A stretch of 64,000 nt of DNA from Phocaeicola dorei (GCF_013009555.1 NZ_CP046176.1:4929501-4993500); one strand, 5' to 3'; positions 43,850 through 54,556 are shown, numbered from the stretch's first letter. Notes: generated by a model not told the origin, from the sequence alone. Made by a program: numbers and translations.

Positions 43850-45349
43850 ATGAAAAAGAAACATTTGTATGGTGCCATGTTATGGGCTTTTCTTGTAACT
43901 GCAAACCTATGTACGGGATGTAGTGATGATAACGACTACCCCGATGTAGACGGGCAAAATCCAACAATGACATTAGCAACAGACCACATCGAGTCCGGAG
44001 CGGGACATCGATTTACTATTGAAGGGACATTAGAAGACAAAGACGGTATTGCTTCTATCAGCCTACAATGTGCCGACCTGCATTTGAACAAGACAATTGA
44101 TTTAATCGAAATCTATGGTGCTCCGCAAGAGAGTTATGATTTAAGTTATTACTTTGACATAAACCGAAATGAAATCGGCGAACGTTTCACAGTCAAAGTT
44201 ACTGTAACCGATGTAGGAGGACGCAGTATATCTCAAGATGTATTAATCACAATGGACGGAGATTTTGCAGCTCCGGTATTTTCTGCTGCCCCGGATGCCA
44301 CTGTTACAGTATTAATGAAAAATGAAACGAAATTCAATCTTCGGTTCACGGCTACAGATGATCGTGCATTGGATTATGTCACAATTAATATTCCAGGTAT
44401 AGACGGGTTTGACAACCGCCGTGTAGATGCTGATGGAAAAAGTTCATTGAACTTTGCCGAAATAATAGTATTCCCCAATGAACCGAAAAGTTATAATGTG
44501 ACAATTACCGCTTTTGACAAGAAAGAAAACTCAACCACTACCACCAGTGTATTGAATATCTCAGAAATGCCGGATTTTCCCAAAATGTATCTGGCAGATG
44601 TGGCAACTGCCGAAGAACTGAATAGTGATATATTCGGGGTACCGATGGTAATTGAACATACAGGTGAATATCAGTATAAAGCAAATTATTACTGTCAAAA
44701 AGCCGGAACTAAAATATTCTTCTTACCACAAAAGAGTGACTTCACTCCTATTTGTTTCGGGCTTGATCCAGAGGATAACACCAAACTGACAGACGATCCC
44801 GAAACAGCAATGCCAATCGTACTTGACCAAGCCAATGTTTATTATGAAATTAATATTGATGTGAAGAACAGTACATACAATCTGAAAACTTACTCAATTG
44901 CCGATGCTGTAGACCCCATACCTCACACATACGGTTCTATCAGCCTTGACACATGGGGTGACGGTGGTTCGTGGTTACAGGAATTCTATTTCGGATATAT
45001 GACCAGTAGCCCAACTGAAGTCCTGCGTTTCACTCAAGATAAGACCAATCCTCACCTGTTCTATTTGGATACCCCCCTATTCCTGGAGGCAGGTACTAAA
45101 ATGAATTTCGTTATTCATAACTGGCACTCCGACGGATGGTGGAATTATTGCACGTGGCGTGTAGACAACTCAGACGAACCGGAGATCTTCGGATATTATG
45201 GTAAAGAAGCCAAATATACCAATCCGGCATGGACCAAACCCGATCATGTAGGTGACAATTGGGCAAAACCAACAGTGAACGTCACAGGGAATTATAAACT
45301 TATATTCGACGCTCATTTGGAAAGAGCTAAACTCATTCCGGCCAATTAA
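43850..45349 (+). CDS. Surface lipoprotein, putative glycan-binding protein of PUL 2
   Basis: 499 residues with lipoprotein Cys24 (ANLCTGC), followed by acidic residues (SDDNDY) typical of surface-exported Bacteroidetes lipoproteins. Two beta-rich Ig-like stretches (about 35-135 and 140-240) precede a C-terminal half rich in aromatics (WWNYCTWRVDN, YFGYMTSSP) that resembles SusE/SusF-type starch- or glycan-binding modules. It is the first gene of the operon, ahead of susC, where such proteins usually follow susD. No catalytic motif seen. Function is inferred from context and shape. Confidence 0.65.
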   Translation: MKKKHLYGAMLWAFLVTANLCTGCSDDNDYPDVDGQNPTMTLATDHIESGAGHRFTIEGTLEDKDGIASISLQCADLHLNKTIDLIEIYGAPQESYDLSYYFDINRNEIGERFTVKVTVTDVGGRSISQDVLITMDGDFAAPVFSAAPDATVTVLMKNETKFNLRFTATDDRALDYVTINIPGIDGFDNRRVDADGKSSLNFAEIIVFPNEPKSYNVTITAFDKKENSTTTTSVLNISEMPDFPKMYLADVATAEELNSDIFGVPMVIEHTGEYQYKANYYCQKAGTKIFFLPQKSDFTPICFGLDPEDNTKLTDDPETAMPIVLDQANVYYEINIDVKNSTYNLKTYSIADAVDPIPHTYGSISLDTWGDGGSWLQEFYFGYMTSSPTEVLRFTQDKTNPHLFYLDTPLFLEAGTKMNFVIHNWHSDGWWNYCTWRVDNSDEPEIFGYYGKEAKYTNPAWTKPDHVGDNWAKPTVNVTGNYKLIFDAHLERAKLIPAN

Positions 45350-45371
45350 CAAGTAACATTAGATTTAAGAT

Positions 45372-48300
45372 ATGAAAAAGCAAATATTATTATTGTGTCT
45401 TGCGCTGACAAGTCTATGTAGCTATGCGCAGACCATCACTGTAAAAGGTGTAGTAACCTCGGCTTCAGATAAAGAACCGATGATTGGTGCAACAGTGCAA
45501 GTAAAAGGTACAGGTACAGGTACTATTACAAGTATTGATGGTGATTATTCACTAAACGATGTTGCCAAGGATGCCGTACTTGTGTTCTCCAGCATAGGAT
45601 ATGAGACTCAAGAAATAAAGGTAAACGGACAAACCGTTATCAATGTAGTGCTGAAAGATGCCAGTGAATTACTGGACGAAGTAGTGGTTATTGGTTATGG
45701 AGCCGTGAAAAAAAGTGACCTGACCAGTTCTATATCTACCGTAAAAGGAAAAGAAATTACCGAAACTGTAACCGGTAATGCAATGGACGCCTTGCAAGGT
45801 AAAATCAACGGTGTTCAAGTAACCAGTGGTGGTGGTCCGGGCGCACAACCAAAAGTTCTAATCCGTGGTGTAACAACAGTAAACGGAACCGATCCTTTGT
45901 ATGTAGTAGATGGCATGCCGGTAGGTACAAACATCAACTTCCTAAACAGTAATGACATTGAATCTATGGAAGTTTTAAAAGACGCTTCGGCTGCTGCCAT
46001 TTACGGAACACGTGCTTCTAACGGTGTCATTCTAATCACAACCAAAAAAGGAATGGCAGGAAAAACAAATATCAGTTTTAATGCATCTGCAGGTTTCCAA
46101 ACATTGTCAAAACCCAAAATGGCTAATGCCGCCGAATATAAAGAAGTATTCAATACCCGATACACAAATGACGGAGGAACTTCTATTTGGAATGATACAG
46201 GCGCTACTACCAATCCCGGAGGAACAGACTGGTGGGACGAAGTAATCAACAAAACTGCTTTAGTGCAAAATTACTCACTCAATATCTCCGGTGGTTCAGA
46301 CAAACTGGTTTATAACCTGAGTATGGGTTACTACCGTAACAATTCACAATATGACTATGGTTATTGGGACAAAATCAACGCACGCCTTAATACAGAATAT
46401 ACATTTAATAAATATGTAAAAATGGGTTTCGACATTGCCCCACGTGTAGAATCATGGGATGATACCCCCGATCTTTTTTCAGCTGCCATGTCTATGGACC
46501 CCACAACTCCTATATTCAAGCCGGAAGATCAATGGGTGGATAACGAATTCAATAACTATCAGCGTTCTTACAACAACCAGGAGTGGAACCCTGCCGGTTC
46601 ATTGGCTCGCCAAAATTCCCACTCCCGTGAAATGGGTACAATTGTAAATACTTATTTACAGATAAACCCTATTCAAAAACTGACCCTGCGCACGCAGTTC
46701 GGCGCTAATGCACACTTCCGCCGTACAGACAAATTCACTCCTGAATTCTATATTGATGCTTTGGAACAATCTACATTAAGCAATGTTTCCCGTGAAATGC
46801 AGGAATGGCTTGATTGGAACTGGACTAATACTGCTACTTACATCACGACTTTTGCAGAAAAGCATAATATTAATGTAATGGGTGGCTTTACAGCTGAACG
46901 CTTTGCTGAATTCCAATCAAAAGCCTCACGTGACGATGTGCCTAATAATATGGATCAAATGCAGGAAGTAAATGCCGGTACACAAAACCAAAAGTCAGAA
47001 GGTAAAACTGCTTACAGCACATTAGTATCTTATTTAGGACGCGTGATGTATAACTATGACAATCGTTACTATCTAACAGCTTCTATTCGTGCAGACGGTT
47101 CTTCTCGTTTCCCCAAAGGAAACAAATATGCCATCTTCCCTTCTGTTTCTGCTTCATGGCGTATCATCAGTGAAAGCTTCATGCAAGACCAGAAGATTTT
47201 CAGTAACTTGAAATTACGCGGAGGTTGGGGACGTGTAGGTAATCAAAACATAGATAATGATGCTACGCTGACTTTGTTAGGACAATCTGATTATGTATTT
47301 GGTACAACTCCAGGACGTGTTTCAGGTACTATGGTATCAGGCGTGGGCAATAATTTGCTAAAATGGGAAACAGTAGAAGACTGGAACGTAGGTGTGGATA
47401 TGTCCTTCCTTGACTCCCGTCTAGACATGACCTTTGAGTATTTCCAAAAGAAATCTTCTGATATGCTCTATCAGAAACAAAATATCTTCGCCATCGGATA
47501 CCCCGACTGGAACAGTACAGTATGGATGAATATAGGTAGTATGAAAGCTAGCGGTTGGGAATTAAGTCTGAACTGGCACGACAAAGTAGCAGACTTCCGA
47601 TATAATGTGGGGGTGAACCTTTCCGCAGTGAAAAATAAAGCTGTTAAATTCTCCGGTGACGGTCCTATCCAAACTGGAGGTTTCAACAGCGACCAAATTA
47701 TCCGTAATGAAGACGGTGGCTTGATTTCACGCTTCTACGGCTACGTAGCCGATGGTATTTTCCAAAATTGGGATGAAGTTTATGCTCACACCAACGAAAA
47801 TGGCAAGCTGGTACAATCCAATGCCCAACCCGGTGACATCCGCTTTAAGGATTTGAATCATGACGGAGTTCTAGATGAAAATGATAAAACATGGATCGGT
47901 AACCCATATCCCGATTTGATGGTAGGTTTGAACTTGGGTTTCAGCTATAAAAACATCGATTTCACAGCCAACTTCTATGGTACATTCGGTAATGATATTT
48001 TCAATAAGACCAAAGGTTTATACTCCGGCGTAAGTGGGCAAAACGTTTGGGCAGGTACATTGCAGAAAGCATGGCATGGCGAAGGAACCAGCAACGATAT
48101 TCCTCGCCTGTCCTACAATGATTTGAATCAGAATTACACACGCGTTTCAAGTTTCTTTGTAGAAGACGGCTCTTATATGCGTTGCAAACTATTACAAGTG
48201 GGTTACACACTCCCCAAGAAGTGGTTGAACGGAACCGAATTGCGTCTCTCATTGTCGGCTCAAAATCCTTTCACTATCACTAGCTACTCAGGTATGGATC

Positions 48301-48410
48301 CTGAACGTCCACAGATTGGTAAAGATGGCAGTGTAATTGAAACCGGTATTGACGGCATCGCTTATCCTAACCCACGTACTTTCTTATTTGGAATTGATTT
48401 AAGATTTTAA
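45372..48410 (+). CDS. SusC-like TonB-dependent transporter, PUL 2
   Basis: 1012 residues: signal peptide ending CSYAQ (about 20), carboxypeptidase-regulatory-like domain (22-100), TonB-box region LDEVVVIGYGA, plug (100-225) and barrel ending GIDLRF. It is complete and paired with susD 17 bases downstream. It shares the overall layout with the PUL 1 transporter but is clearly divergent in sequence. Confidence 0.95.
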   Translation: MKKQILLLCLALTSLCSYAQTITVKGVVTSASDKEPMIGATVQVKGTGTGTITSIDGDYSLNDVAKDAVLVFSSIGYETQEIKVNGQTVINVVLKDASELLDEVVVIGYGAVKKSDLTSSISTVKGKEITETVTGNAMDALQGKINGVQVTSGGGPGAQPKVLIRGVTTVNGTDPLYVVDGMPVGTNINFLNSNDIESMEVLKDASAAAIYGTRASNGVILITTKKGMAGKTNISFNASAGFQTLSKPKMANAAEYKEVFNTRYTNDGGTSIWNDTGATTNPGGTDWWDEVINKTALVQNYSLNISGGSDKLVYNLSMGYYRNNSQYDYGYWDKINARLNTEYTFNKYVKMGFDIAPRVESWDDTPDLFSAAMSMDPTTPIFKPEDQWVDNEFNNYQRSYNNQEWNPAGSLARQNSHSREMGTIVNTYLQINPIQKLTLRTQFGANAHFRRTDKFTPEFYIDALEQSTLSNVSREMQEWLDWNWTNTATYITTFAEKHNINVMGGFTAERFAEFQSKASRDDVPNNMDQMQEVNAGTQNQKSEGKTAYSTLVSYLGRVMYNYDNRYYLTASIRADGSSRFPKGNKYAIFPSVSASWRIISESFMQDQKIFSNLKLRGGWGRVGNQNIDNDATLTLLGQSDYVFGTTPGRVSGTMVSGVGNNLLKWETVEDWNVGVDMSFLDSRLDMTFEYFQKKSSDMLYQKQNIFAIGYPDWNSTVWMNIGSMKASGWELSLNWHDKVADFRYNVGVNLSAVKNKAVKFSGDGPIQTGGFNSDQIIRNEDGGLISRFYGYVADGIFQNWDEVYAHTNENGKLVQSNAQPGDIRFKDLNHDGVLDENDKTWIGNPYPDLMVGLNLGFSYKNIDFTANFYGTFGNDIFNKTKGLYSGVSGQNVWAGTLQKAWHGEGTSNDIPRLSYNDLNQNYTRVSSFFVEDGSYMRCKLLQVGYTLPKKWLNGTELRLSLSAQNPFTITSYSGMDPERPQIGKDGSVIETGIDGIAYPNPRTFLFGIDLRF

Positions 48411-48427
48411 CCCTCAAGGTATAAACC

Positions 48428-50086
48428 ATGAAAAAGATATTAACAATATTAACAATGATTGCCTCGCTGACATTCACTTCTTGTGAGGATTTCCTAACAG
48501 AGGAAGTGCGCGGGCAACAAAATTTGGATACTTATTTCCAAAGTGCAGAAGAAGCCGAAGCATTTATTACTGGTTGTTACCAGGCCATTACTTTTGGCGG
48601 ATGGTGGAATATCAACACAGTATGGTTGCTTTCCGAGATGTGTAGTGATGACGGTTGGATGGGCAATACCAGCCAAAGTCAAAGTGACTATATTTCTTTG
48701 GCCCACTATCAAGGTACCGGACAAAGCAATGGTGCCATCTCCAACTTTTGGCAGTATCGATACAAAGGCATTCTACGTTGCAATATCGCAGTAGAACGCA
48801 TTTCACAAGCTGATTTCTCAGATGAAGAAATGAAGAACCGGCTTGTAGCCGAAGCACGTTTCCTCCGTGGATACTTCTATTTTGAACTTGTGAAGAATTT
48901 TGGTGGTGTACCTCTCATTACAGGCTTCCTGTTGCCCGAAGAAATACAAGGTATTACCCGCGCTTCGGCCGAAGATGTATATAAGTTCATTGAAGATGAT
49001 TTAAAAGCCGCTGCTGGTGTGTTGCCACAACGTAGTCAATATGCTGCTACAGATATGGGACGCGCTACCCGTGGAGCTGCATTAGGCCTATTGGGAAAGG
49101 TTTACCTCTACCAAAGCAAATGGCAAGAGGCACATGATGTATTGAAAACAGTCATCGACGAAGGTGAATATAAATTACTCGACAACTTCGGTGATGTATG
49201 GGATGTTGACCATAACAATAGCGAAGAAAGTCTGTTTGAAGTACAATATATGTATGATGGAACTTATGCATTGGGTGGTTCTTTGACTGTTATTACCGGT
49301 GCCCGTAGTGGCCCCGGCGACGGATGGTCTTGGGGACAGCCAACCGCCAACCTTGAACAAGCCTACATCGATGCAGGAGATACAGAACGTTTACGTTGGA
49401 CCATCATTAAAACGGGTTGTACAGAAATTGCCGGAGAGAATAACTTCGACAAGTTCGTTGAAAACAACACAAAAATCGCCAATTATAAAGATTATATCGA
49501 AAAGTACGGTTGGGATCCCGAATGTTATATTATAGATCCGTCACAACATAAATCAGCACGTATTGTCCGGAAGTATTTTGTACCTATTGAAAAACGTCCG
49601 GAAGTATACAATATCGACAAAATTCCATTAGATCATCGTATCTTACGCTATGCAGATGTATTGTTGATGTATGCTGAAGCCTGCAACGAATTGGGCGAAG
49701 ATGGTACAGCACGTACCTACCTTAATGAGGTACGGAATCGTGTAAAATTACCTGCTGTCACATCCAGTGGGAACGAGCTTCGCAAAGCTATCCGGCTAGA
49801 ACGTCGTTTGGAACTGGCATGGGAACAAAACAGAATCTATGATATCCGCCGTTGGACAGATGACAATGGCAAGAAAATGATTTGTAACCTGATGGGAGCA
49901 AACGGTACATTTGTAAAATACAATACAGATCCCGCTACCCGCGACATTTACGAATGGGAAAATCAAGGTGAGGCAAGTGATAAAGGAATCAGCTTCAACG
50001 AAAACCGGGATATGGTATTCCCGATACCTTTATATGAGATTACAATGTCTAATGGTTCTATCACCCAAAATCCGGGCTGGAATTAA
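48428..50086 (+). CDS. SusD-like surface glycan-binding lipoprotein, PUL 2
   Basis: 552 residues. Lipoprotein Cys19 (TFTSC), SusD helices (VAEARFLRGYFYFELVKNFGGVPL is the classic N-terminal signature region) and a C-terminal LRYADVLLMYAEACNEL motif. The stop is followed after about 60 bases by a strong hairpin. Confidence 0.95.
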   Translation: MKKILTILTMIASLTFTSCEDFLTEEVRGQQNLDTYFQSAEEAEAFITGCYQAITFGGWWNINTVWLLSEMCSDDGWMGNTSQSQSDYISLAHYQGTGQSNGAISNFWQYRYKGILRCNIAVERISQADFSDEEMKNRLVAEARFLRGYFYFELVKNFGGVPLITGFLLPEEIQGITRASAEDVYKFIEDDLKAAAGVLPQRSQYAATDMGRATRGAALGLLGKVYLYQSKWQEAHDVLKTVIDEGEYKLLDNFGDVWDVDHNNSEESLFEVQYMYDGTYALGGSLTVITGARSGPGDGWSWGQPTANLEQAYIDAGDTERLRWTIIKTGCTEIAGENNFDKFVENNTKIANYKDYIEKYGWDPECYIIDPSQHKSARIVRKYFVPIEKRPEVYNIDKIPLDHRILRYADVLLMYAEACNELGEDGTARTYLNEVRNRVKLPAVTSSGNELRKAIRLERRLELAWEQNRIYDIRRWTDDNGKKMICNLMGANGTFVKYNTDPATRDIYEWENQGEASDKGISFNENRDMVFPIPLYEITMSNGSITQNPGWN

Positions 50087-50147
50087 TCATTTTCCAAAAA
50101 GAACAGATTGTTACAGGAATTAAACATTCAATAGGTCTTTATATTCT

Positions 50148-50187
50148 GTCGCGGATAGTTTGCTAGGATTATCCGCGACTATTTTTT
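50148..50187 (+). terminator. Strong hairpin with T-run after susD of PUL 2
   Basis: GTCGCGGATA and TATCCGCGAC form a perfect 10-bp G/C-rich stem with a 12-base loop, followed by TATTTTTT. It looks like an intrinsic terminator between susD and the GH30 genes, so enzyme expression would depend on read-through or another promoter. Confidence 0.8.
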
Positions 50188-50202
50188 AATCCATCTAAAA
50201 TA

Positions 50203-51801
50203 ATGAAACTAAAATATATTTTTACTCTTCCACTGTTCTTTTCTACTGTAGCCTGCAGTGACGATTCTCCCCAAACACCGGATACATCGGGGCAACCGGA
50301 CAACAGCATAAACGTAGAAAAAACAGTAACCATAGATGCCGGACAATCTTTTCAGACTCTGACAGGATTTGGCGCATCAGATTGTTGGGCACCTGCCTTC
50401 GTAGGAAAAAGCTGGATAACGAATCGTGACAAAATCAGTGAACTGCTATTCTCTTCTGAAATACAATCAGGACAACCTAAAGGTATAGGACTCTCCATGT
50501 GGCGTATGAATCTAGGTGGTGGCAGTGCAGAACAAGGTGAAGCAAGTGGAATAGAAGACAAATCACGCAGAGCAGAATCTTATCTGACTGATGACTTAAC
50601 ATTAGACTGGACACGCTGTAAAGGGCAGCGCTACTTCTTGCAGCGTGCCAAAGAGTTTGGTTGTCAGAGTATAGTACTTTTCAGCAATACCCCTCCTGTA
50701 CAATATACCTCCAACGGAAAAGGATTCTCCAATAGCGGAGGAATTTCTAATTTGAAGGATGAACGTTATACGGACTTTGCCAGATACATGTCAGATGTAG
50801 CAAAATACTATGTAAACGAAGGATATCCAGTGACACATATCTCACCAGTTAACGAACCCCAATATAAATGGGACAGCGGCCAGGAAGGCAGCGGATGGAC
50901 TAATGATGAAGTAGCCAGACTTATACGTGAATTGGATACCGCCATCACTTCTGCCGGTCTTTCTATTGATATTCTTCCAGGGGAATCTGGAGATTATGAA
51001 TATCTCTACAAATTTAAGAATGATGCCGCCCACAGTAACGTACTTTCAGCATTTTTCACACCTGGAACTTCCACCTATATAGGCAACCTGACTCATGTAA
51101 AGAAACTTATCTGCGGCCACAGCTACTGGACAGATGGCACATGGGATGGTATGCGTAATGTCCGGAAACAACTGGCCCAAGCAGCCCAACAATATGATGT
51201 AGAAATATGGCAAAGTGAGTGGAGTATGTTAGGCGACGGATACAGCTCTTCCGAGTTTATAGGCTATGACCAAGCAACCGAAATGGACATTGCACTTTAT
51301 ATGTCAAAAGTAATACACAATGACCTAACTATAGCAGGAGTTTCCTCCTGGAGCTACTGGACCTCAATGGATATCCCCCGCTGGGGACACAAAAACCGCT
51401 TCTTACTGATTTCACTGGAACCCTCCGATGGAGTTTATGGGGATATAGAGAAAGAAGGCACTTATAAAGCTACTCCCACACTTTGGGTATTAGGTAACTA
51501 CAGCCTATTCATCCGACCGGGTTATCGCCGTATCATGCTTAACATGAATGAATCATCCAGTTTCTTCGGGTCAGCATGGATTTCACCGAAAAAAGATAAA
51601 ATTGTTGCTGTTTATACCAATCTATCAGAAAAAGGAGTCCGGCTAAACGAAATTCATAAAGAATGGGTAAGTGAAATAAGCTCCATCACTACTTATATAA
51701 CAACAAATAACAAAAATTTGCAAGAGGTACACGTCACGGCAGACCAACAAGTAATTGTGCCTTCGGAAAGTGTTACAACTGTCATTTATAATCTGAAATA
51801 A
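50203..51801 (+). CDS. GH30-family glycoside hydrolase, lipoprotein form
   Basis: Retaining beta-glycosidase of clan A. 532 residues with lipoprotein Cys18 (STVAC). TIM barrel motifs: FGASDCW (56-62), acid/base E218 in PVNEPQYKW and nucleophile E339 in IWQSEWSML, with the C-terminal beta-sandwich at about 440-532. Bacteroidales GH30 enzymes act on beta-1,6-glucan, beta-1,6-galactan, xylan or glucosides. The subfamily cannot be fixed here. A paralogue follows after 12 bases. Confidence 0.88.
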   Translation: MKLKYIFTLPLFFSTVACSDDSPQTPDTSGQPDNSINVEKTVTIDAGQSFQTLTGFGASDCWAPAFVGKSWITNRDKISELLFSSEIQSGQPKGIGLSMWRMNLGGGSAEQGEASGIEDKSRRAESYLTDDLTLDWTRCKGQRYFLQRAKEFGCQSIVLFSNTPPVQYTSNGKGFSNSGGISNLKDERYTDFARYMSDVAKYYVNEGYPVTHISPVNEPQYKWDSGQEGSGWTNDEVARLIRELDTAITSAGLSIDILPGESGDYEYLYKFKNDAAHSNVLSAFFTPGTSTYIGNLTHVKKLICGHSYWTDGTWDGMRNVRKQLAQAAQQYDVEIWQSEWSMLGDGYSSSEFIGYDQATEMDIALYMSKVIHNDLTIAGVSSWSYWTSMDIPRWGHKNRFLLISLEPSDGVYGDIEKEGTYKATPTLWVLGNYSLFIRPGYRRIMLNMNESSSFFGSAWISPKKDKIVAVYTNLSEKGVRLNEIHKEWVSEISSITTYITTNNKNLQEVHVTADQQVIVPSESVTTVIYNLK

Positions 51802-51813
51802 TCCCTCAACTTT

Positions 51814-53379
51814 ATGAAATACAAAGCATTATTATTCTCTTTATTTGCAACAGCAAACCTGTTTGCTCAGCATCCTGCCATTCACTTTGAAATAGAAACA
51901 GACCAACCCTGTCAAACCATGGACTATTTCGGAGCATCAGACTGTTGGAGCATGCAATTTATAGGCTTATGGCCACAAGAAAAACAAAACCAAGTAGCCG
52001 ACTGGCTGTTCAGTACGGAAAACCATGAAAACGGACAACCTAAAGGAATCGGTCTGTCTTTATGGCGTTTCAATGTAGGAGCCGGAAGTGCGGAACAAGG
52101 AGAAGCCAGCCAGATAGCCTCTCCCTGGATGCGTGCCGAATGTTTCCTTCAAGCAGATGGTAACTATAATTGGAATAAACAACAAGGGCAGCGCAACTTC
52201 CTGCGTCTGGCAAAAGAACGAGGTGTAAACAAATTTTTGGCATTTCTTAATTCACCTCCCGTGTATTTCACACAAAACGGTCTTGCCACCAACACAGGCC
52301 GTGGAGGAACCTTAAACTTAAAGGAAGAGCATTATAAGAATTTTGCCCGTTTTCTTGCCAATGTCATAAAAGGGGTGGAGAAACACGATGGAATCAAGTT
52401 CAATTACCTCTGTCCATTCAATGAACCCGATGGGCATTGGAACTGGATTGGCCCCAAACAAGAAGGTACACCGGCTACCAACCGCGAAATAGCCCGTGCC
52501 ATACGCCTCATCAGTAAAGAGTTCGTAAATAACCAAATTGACACACAGATTCTAGTCAATGAGTCCTCTGACTATCGTTGTATGTTCGATACTCACATGA
52601 CTAATTGGGAACGGGGGTATCAAATCCAGTCTTTCTTTAATCCGGACAGTACAGCCACCTATCTGGGTAATACTCCCAATGTTCCCCGGCTGATGGTAGG
52701 GCATAGTTATTGGACTAATACTCCTCTGAATAATTTACACAATATCCGTTGTCAATTAAAAGATACTTTAGACAAGTATAAGGTGGATTTCTGGCAGACA
52801 GAAACCTGTATCATGGGCAATGACGAAGAAATCGGCGGAGGCGGAGGATATGACTTCACCATGAAGACAGCATTATATGTAGCACGGATCATTCATCATG
52901 ACATTGTATATGCAGGTGCTCGCAGTTGGCAATGGTGGCGATCTATCGGTGGAGATTATAAGGACGGATTAATCCGTGAGTATAGTGATCCGACTTTTCT
53001 GAATGGTGAGGTGAAAGACTCCAAATTAATGTGGGCTTTGGGAAACTACAGTAGATTTATACGCCCGGGAGCTGTTCGGAAAGCAATTATAGCCAAAGAC
53101 GACCAAGGGAAAATCATTCCTGAAGGCGATACGGATGTAACCGGACTAATGTGTTCAGCATACCAAAATACAGACGGAAAGGAGGTTTTCGTTATGATTA
53201 ATTATGCAGCGGAAGATAAAGAGTTTACTTTCTATCAGCGTAACGGAATTATAAAAAACTGGAAAATCTATCGTACTTCGGATAAAGATGGAGAGAATCT
53301 TCTACCGGTGGGAAGCATCAAAAACCATGAAAAAGTTGTGATTCCGGCACGTTCCATTATTACGTTGGTCACTCAATAA
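51814..53379 (+). CDS. GH30-family glycoside hydrolase, soluble exported form
   Basis: 521 residues with signal peptide (ending ANLFAQ, about 19) and no lipobox. Motifs match the upstream paralogue: FGASDCW (39-45), acid/base E204 in PFNEPDGHW and nucleophile E329 in FWQTETCIM. It is the last gene of PUL 2, ended by a hairpin. It probably works in the periplasm on oligosaccharides released by the lipoprotein paralogue. Confidence 0.88.
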   Translation: MKYKALLFSLFATANLFAQHPAIHFEIETDQPCQTMDYFGASDCWSMQFIGLWPQEKQNQVADWLFSTENHENGQPKGIGLSLWRFNVGAGSAEQGEASQIASPWMRAECFLQADGNYNWNKQQGQRNFLRLAKERGVNKFLAFLNSPPVYFTQNGLATNTGRGGTLNLKEEHYKNFARFLANVIKGVEKHDGIKFNYLCPFNEPDGHWNWIGPKQEGTPATNREIARAIRLISKEFVNNQIDTQILVNESSDYRCMFDTHMTNWERGYQIQSFFNPDSTATYLGNTPNVPRLMVGHSYWTNTPLNNLHNIRCQLKDTLDKYKVDFWQTETCIMGNDEEIGGGGGYDFTMKTALYVARIIHHDIVYAGARSWQWWRSIGGDYKDGLIREYSDPTFLNGEVKDSKLMWALGNYSRFIRPGAVRKAIIAKDDQGKIIPEGDTDVTGLMCSAYQNTDGKEVFVMINYAAEDKEFTFYQRNGIIKNWKIYRTSDKDGENLLPVGSIKNHEKVVIPARSIITLVTQ

Positions 53380-53397
53380 TACTCCAATATATAAAGA

Positions 53398-53434
53398 AAT
53401 AAGGTTGGCTCTTTGTGAAGAGTTCAGCCTTATT
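53398..53434 (+). terminator. Terminator of the PUL 2 operon
   Basis: AATAAGGTTGGCTCTT and AAGAGTTCAGCCTTATT pair in a stem of about 16 bp around TGTG, followed by a T/C-rich run. It lies 18 bases after the GH30 stop and may also serve the convergent LacI gene. Confidence 0.75.
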
Positions 53435-53459
53435 CTCTTCTTAAAATACATTTCGGTTC

Positions 53460-54482
53460 TCAATCCTTCCTTTTTATACTGCTTTCCCTCACCTGCAAAC
53501 AAGTAGGAATAATGATTTGCCTGATTTTTTTATCTCCCTTAATCTTATCAATCAACATCTGACATGCGGCTTCCCCCATCTTATAAGTCTGATGCGAGAC
53601 GGCCGAAAGGCGAGGCACTACATAATTGGCATGTTGCTCATCTGTATACCCAATAAGCGCTATATCCTGAGGAATACGAAGATTATGATTTCTAATCACT
53701 TCCATAGCGGCAAATGCCAATGTATCATTCATGGCAAGAATCGCATCGGGAGGCTCCGGAAGCGATAATAAAATTTCTGTTGCTATTTTCCCTTCTTCAA
53801 AATCAATTTTCCGACACACAACCAAATCTTTCTCAATAGGTATCTTATTTTCCCTTAACGCTTCAAGGTAACCATGTTTTCTCTTTCTTACTATATCCAG
53901 ATGGTTTGCACCACCGATAAAAGCAATCCGTTTGCTTCCATGATCCAACAAGTGCTGTGTCGCCATCTGAGCAGAATATACTCCATCAGCCACTACCGTA
54001 GAAAAACGGTCAGGCATGCAAACACGATCAAATAGAACAAGCGGCATATTCATATCATCCAAACTCAACCAATGGGCATAATCTGTTGTTTCTTGAGATA
54101 AACAACCTATAATACCTTCCACATGCATATTGACCAAATTCTCAATATTTCTTTTCTCATGGTCGTATGACTCATGGGAAGTCGTGATGATAACAAAATA
54201 GCCGTTTGCTATAGCGGTATCTTCTATACCACTTAAAATAGACGCAAAGAAATGAGTAACAATATCAGGTACAATTACTCCAATGGTACGGGGAGTATTT
54301 TTCCGGAGACTCATAGCAAAAGGATTGGGGTGATAATTCATCTCTTTTGCCAATTTTTGAGCTTTAATACAAAGTTCCCGACTGATTTCGGGACTATTTT
54401 TCAAGGCACGGGATACTGTAGGTATGGATACACCTAATATCTGTGCCAAATCTTTCAATGAAGTACGTCTCGATTCTGCCAT
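53460..54482 (-). CDS. LacI-family transcriptional regulator
   Basis: 340 residues. An N-terminal LacI helix-turn-helix (about 8-55, TSLKDLAQILGVSIPTVSRAL followed by a hinge helix) and a periplasmic-binding-protein-like sensor domain (about 65-340) that would bind a sugar or its phosphate. Convergent with the GH30 operon. Its target is not obvious; it could control PUL 2 or an unlinked locus. No matching operator palindrome was recognised in the window. Confidence 0.9.
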   Translation of the reverse strand: MAESRRTSLKDLAQILGVSIPTVSRALKNSPEISRELCIKAQKLAKEMNYHPNPFAMSLRKNTPRTIGVIVPDIVTHFFASILSGIEDTAIANGYFVIITTSHESYDHEKRNIENLVNMHVEGIIGCLSQETTDYAHWLSLDDMNMPLVLFDRVCMPDRFSTVVADGVYSAQMATQHLLDHGSKRIAFIGGANHLDIVRKRKHGYLEALRENKIPIEKDLVVCRKIDFEEGKIATEILLSLPEPPDAILAMNDTLAFAAMEVIRNHNLRIPQDIALIGYTDEQHANYVVPRLSAVSHQTYKMGEAACQMLIDKIKGDKKIRQIIIPTCLQVRESSIKRKD

Positions 54483-54556
54483 ATCAATGCTGTAAACGGT
54501 GATTCATCTACAAAGAAAGCATATTCTCACCAATATACATACAAAGAGTGCATTTT

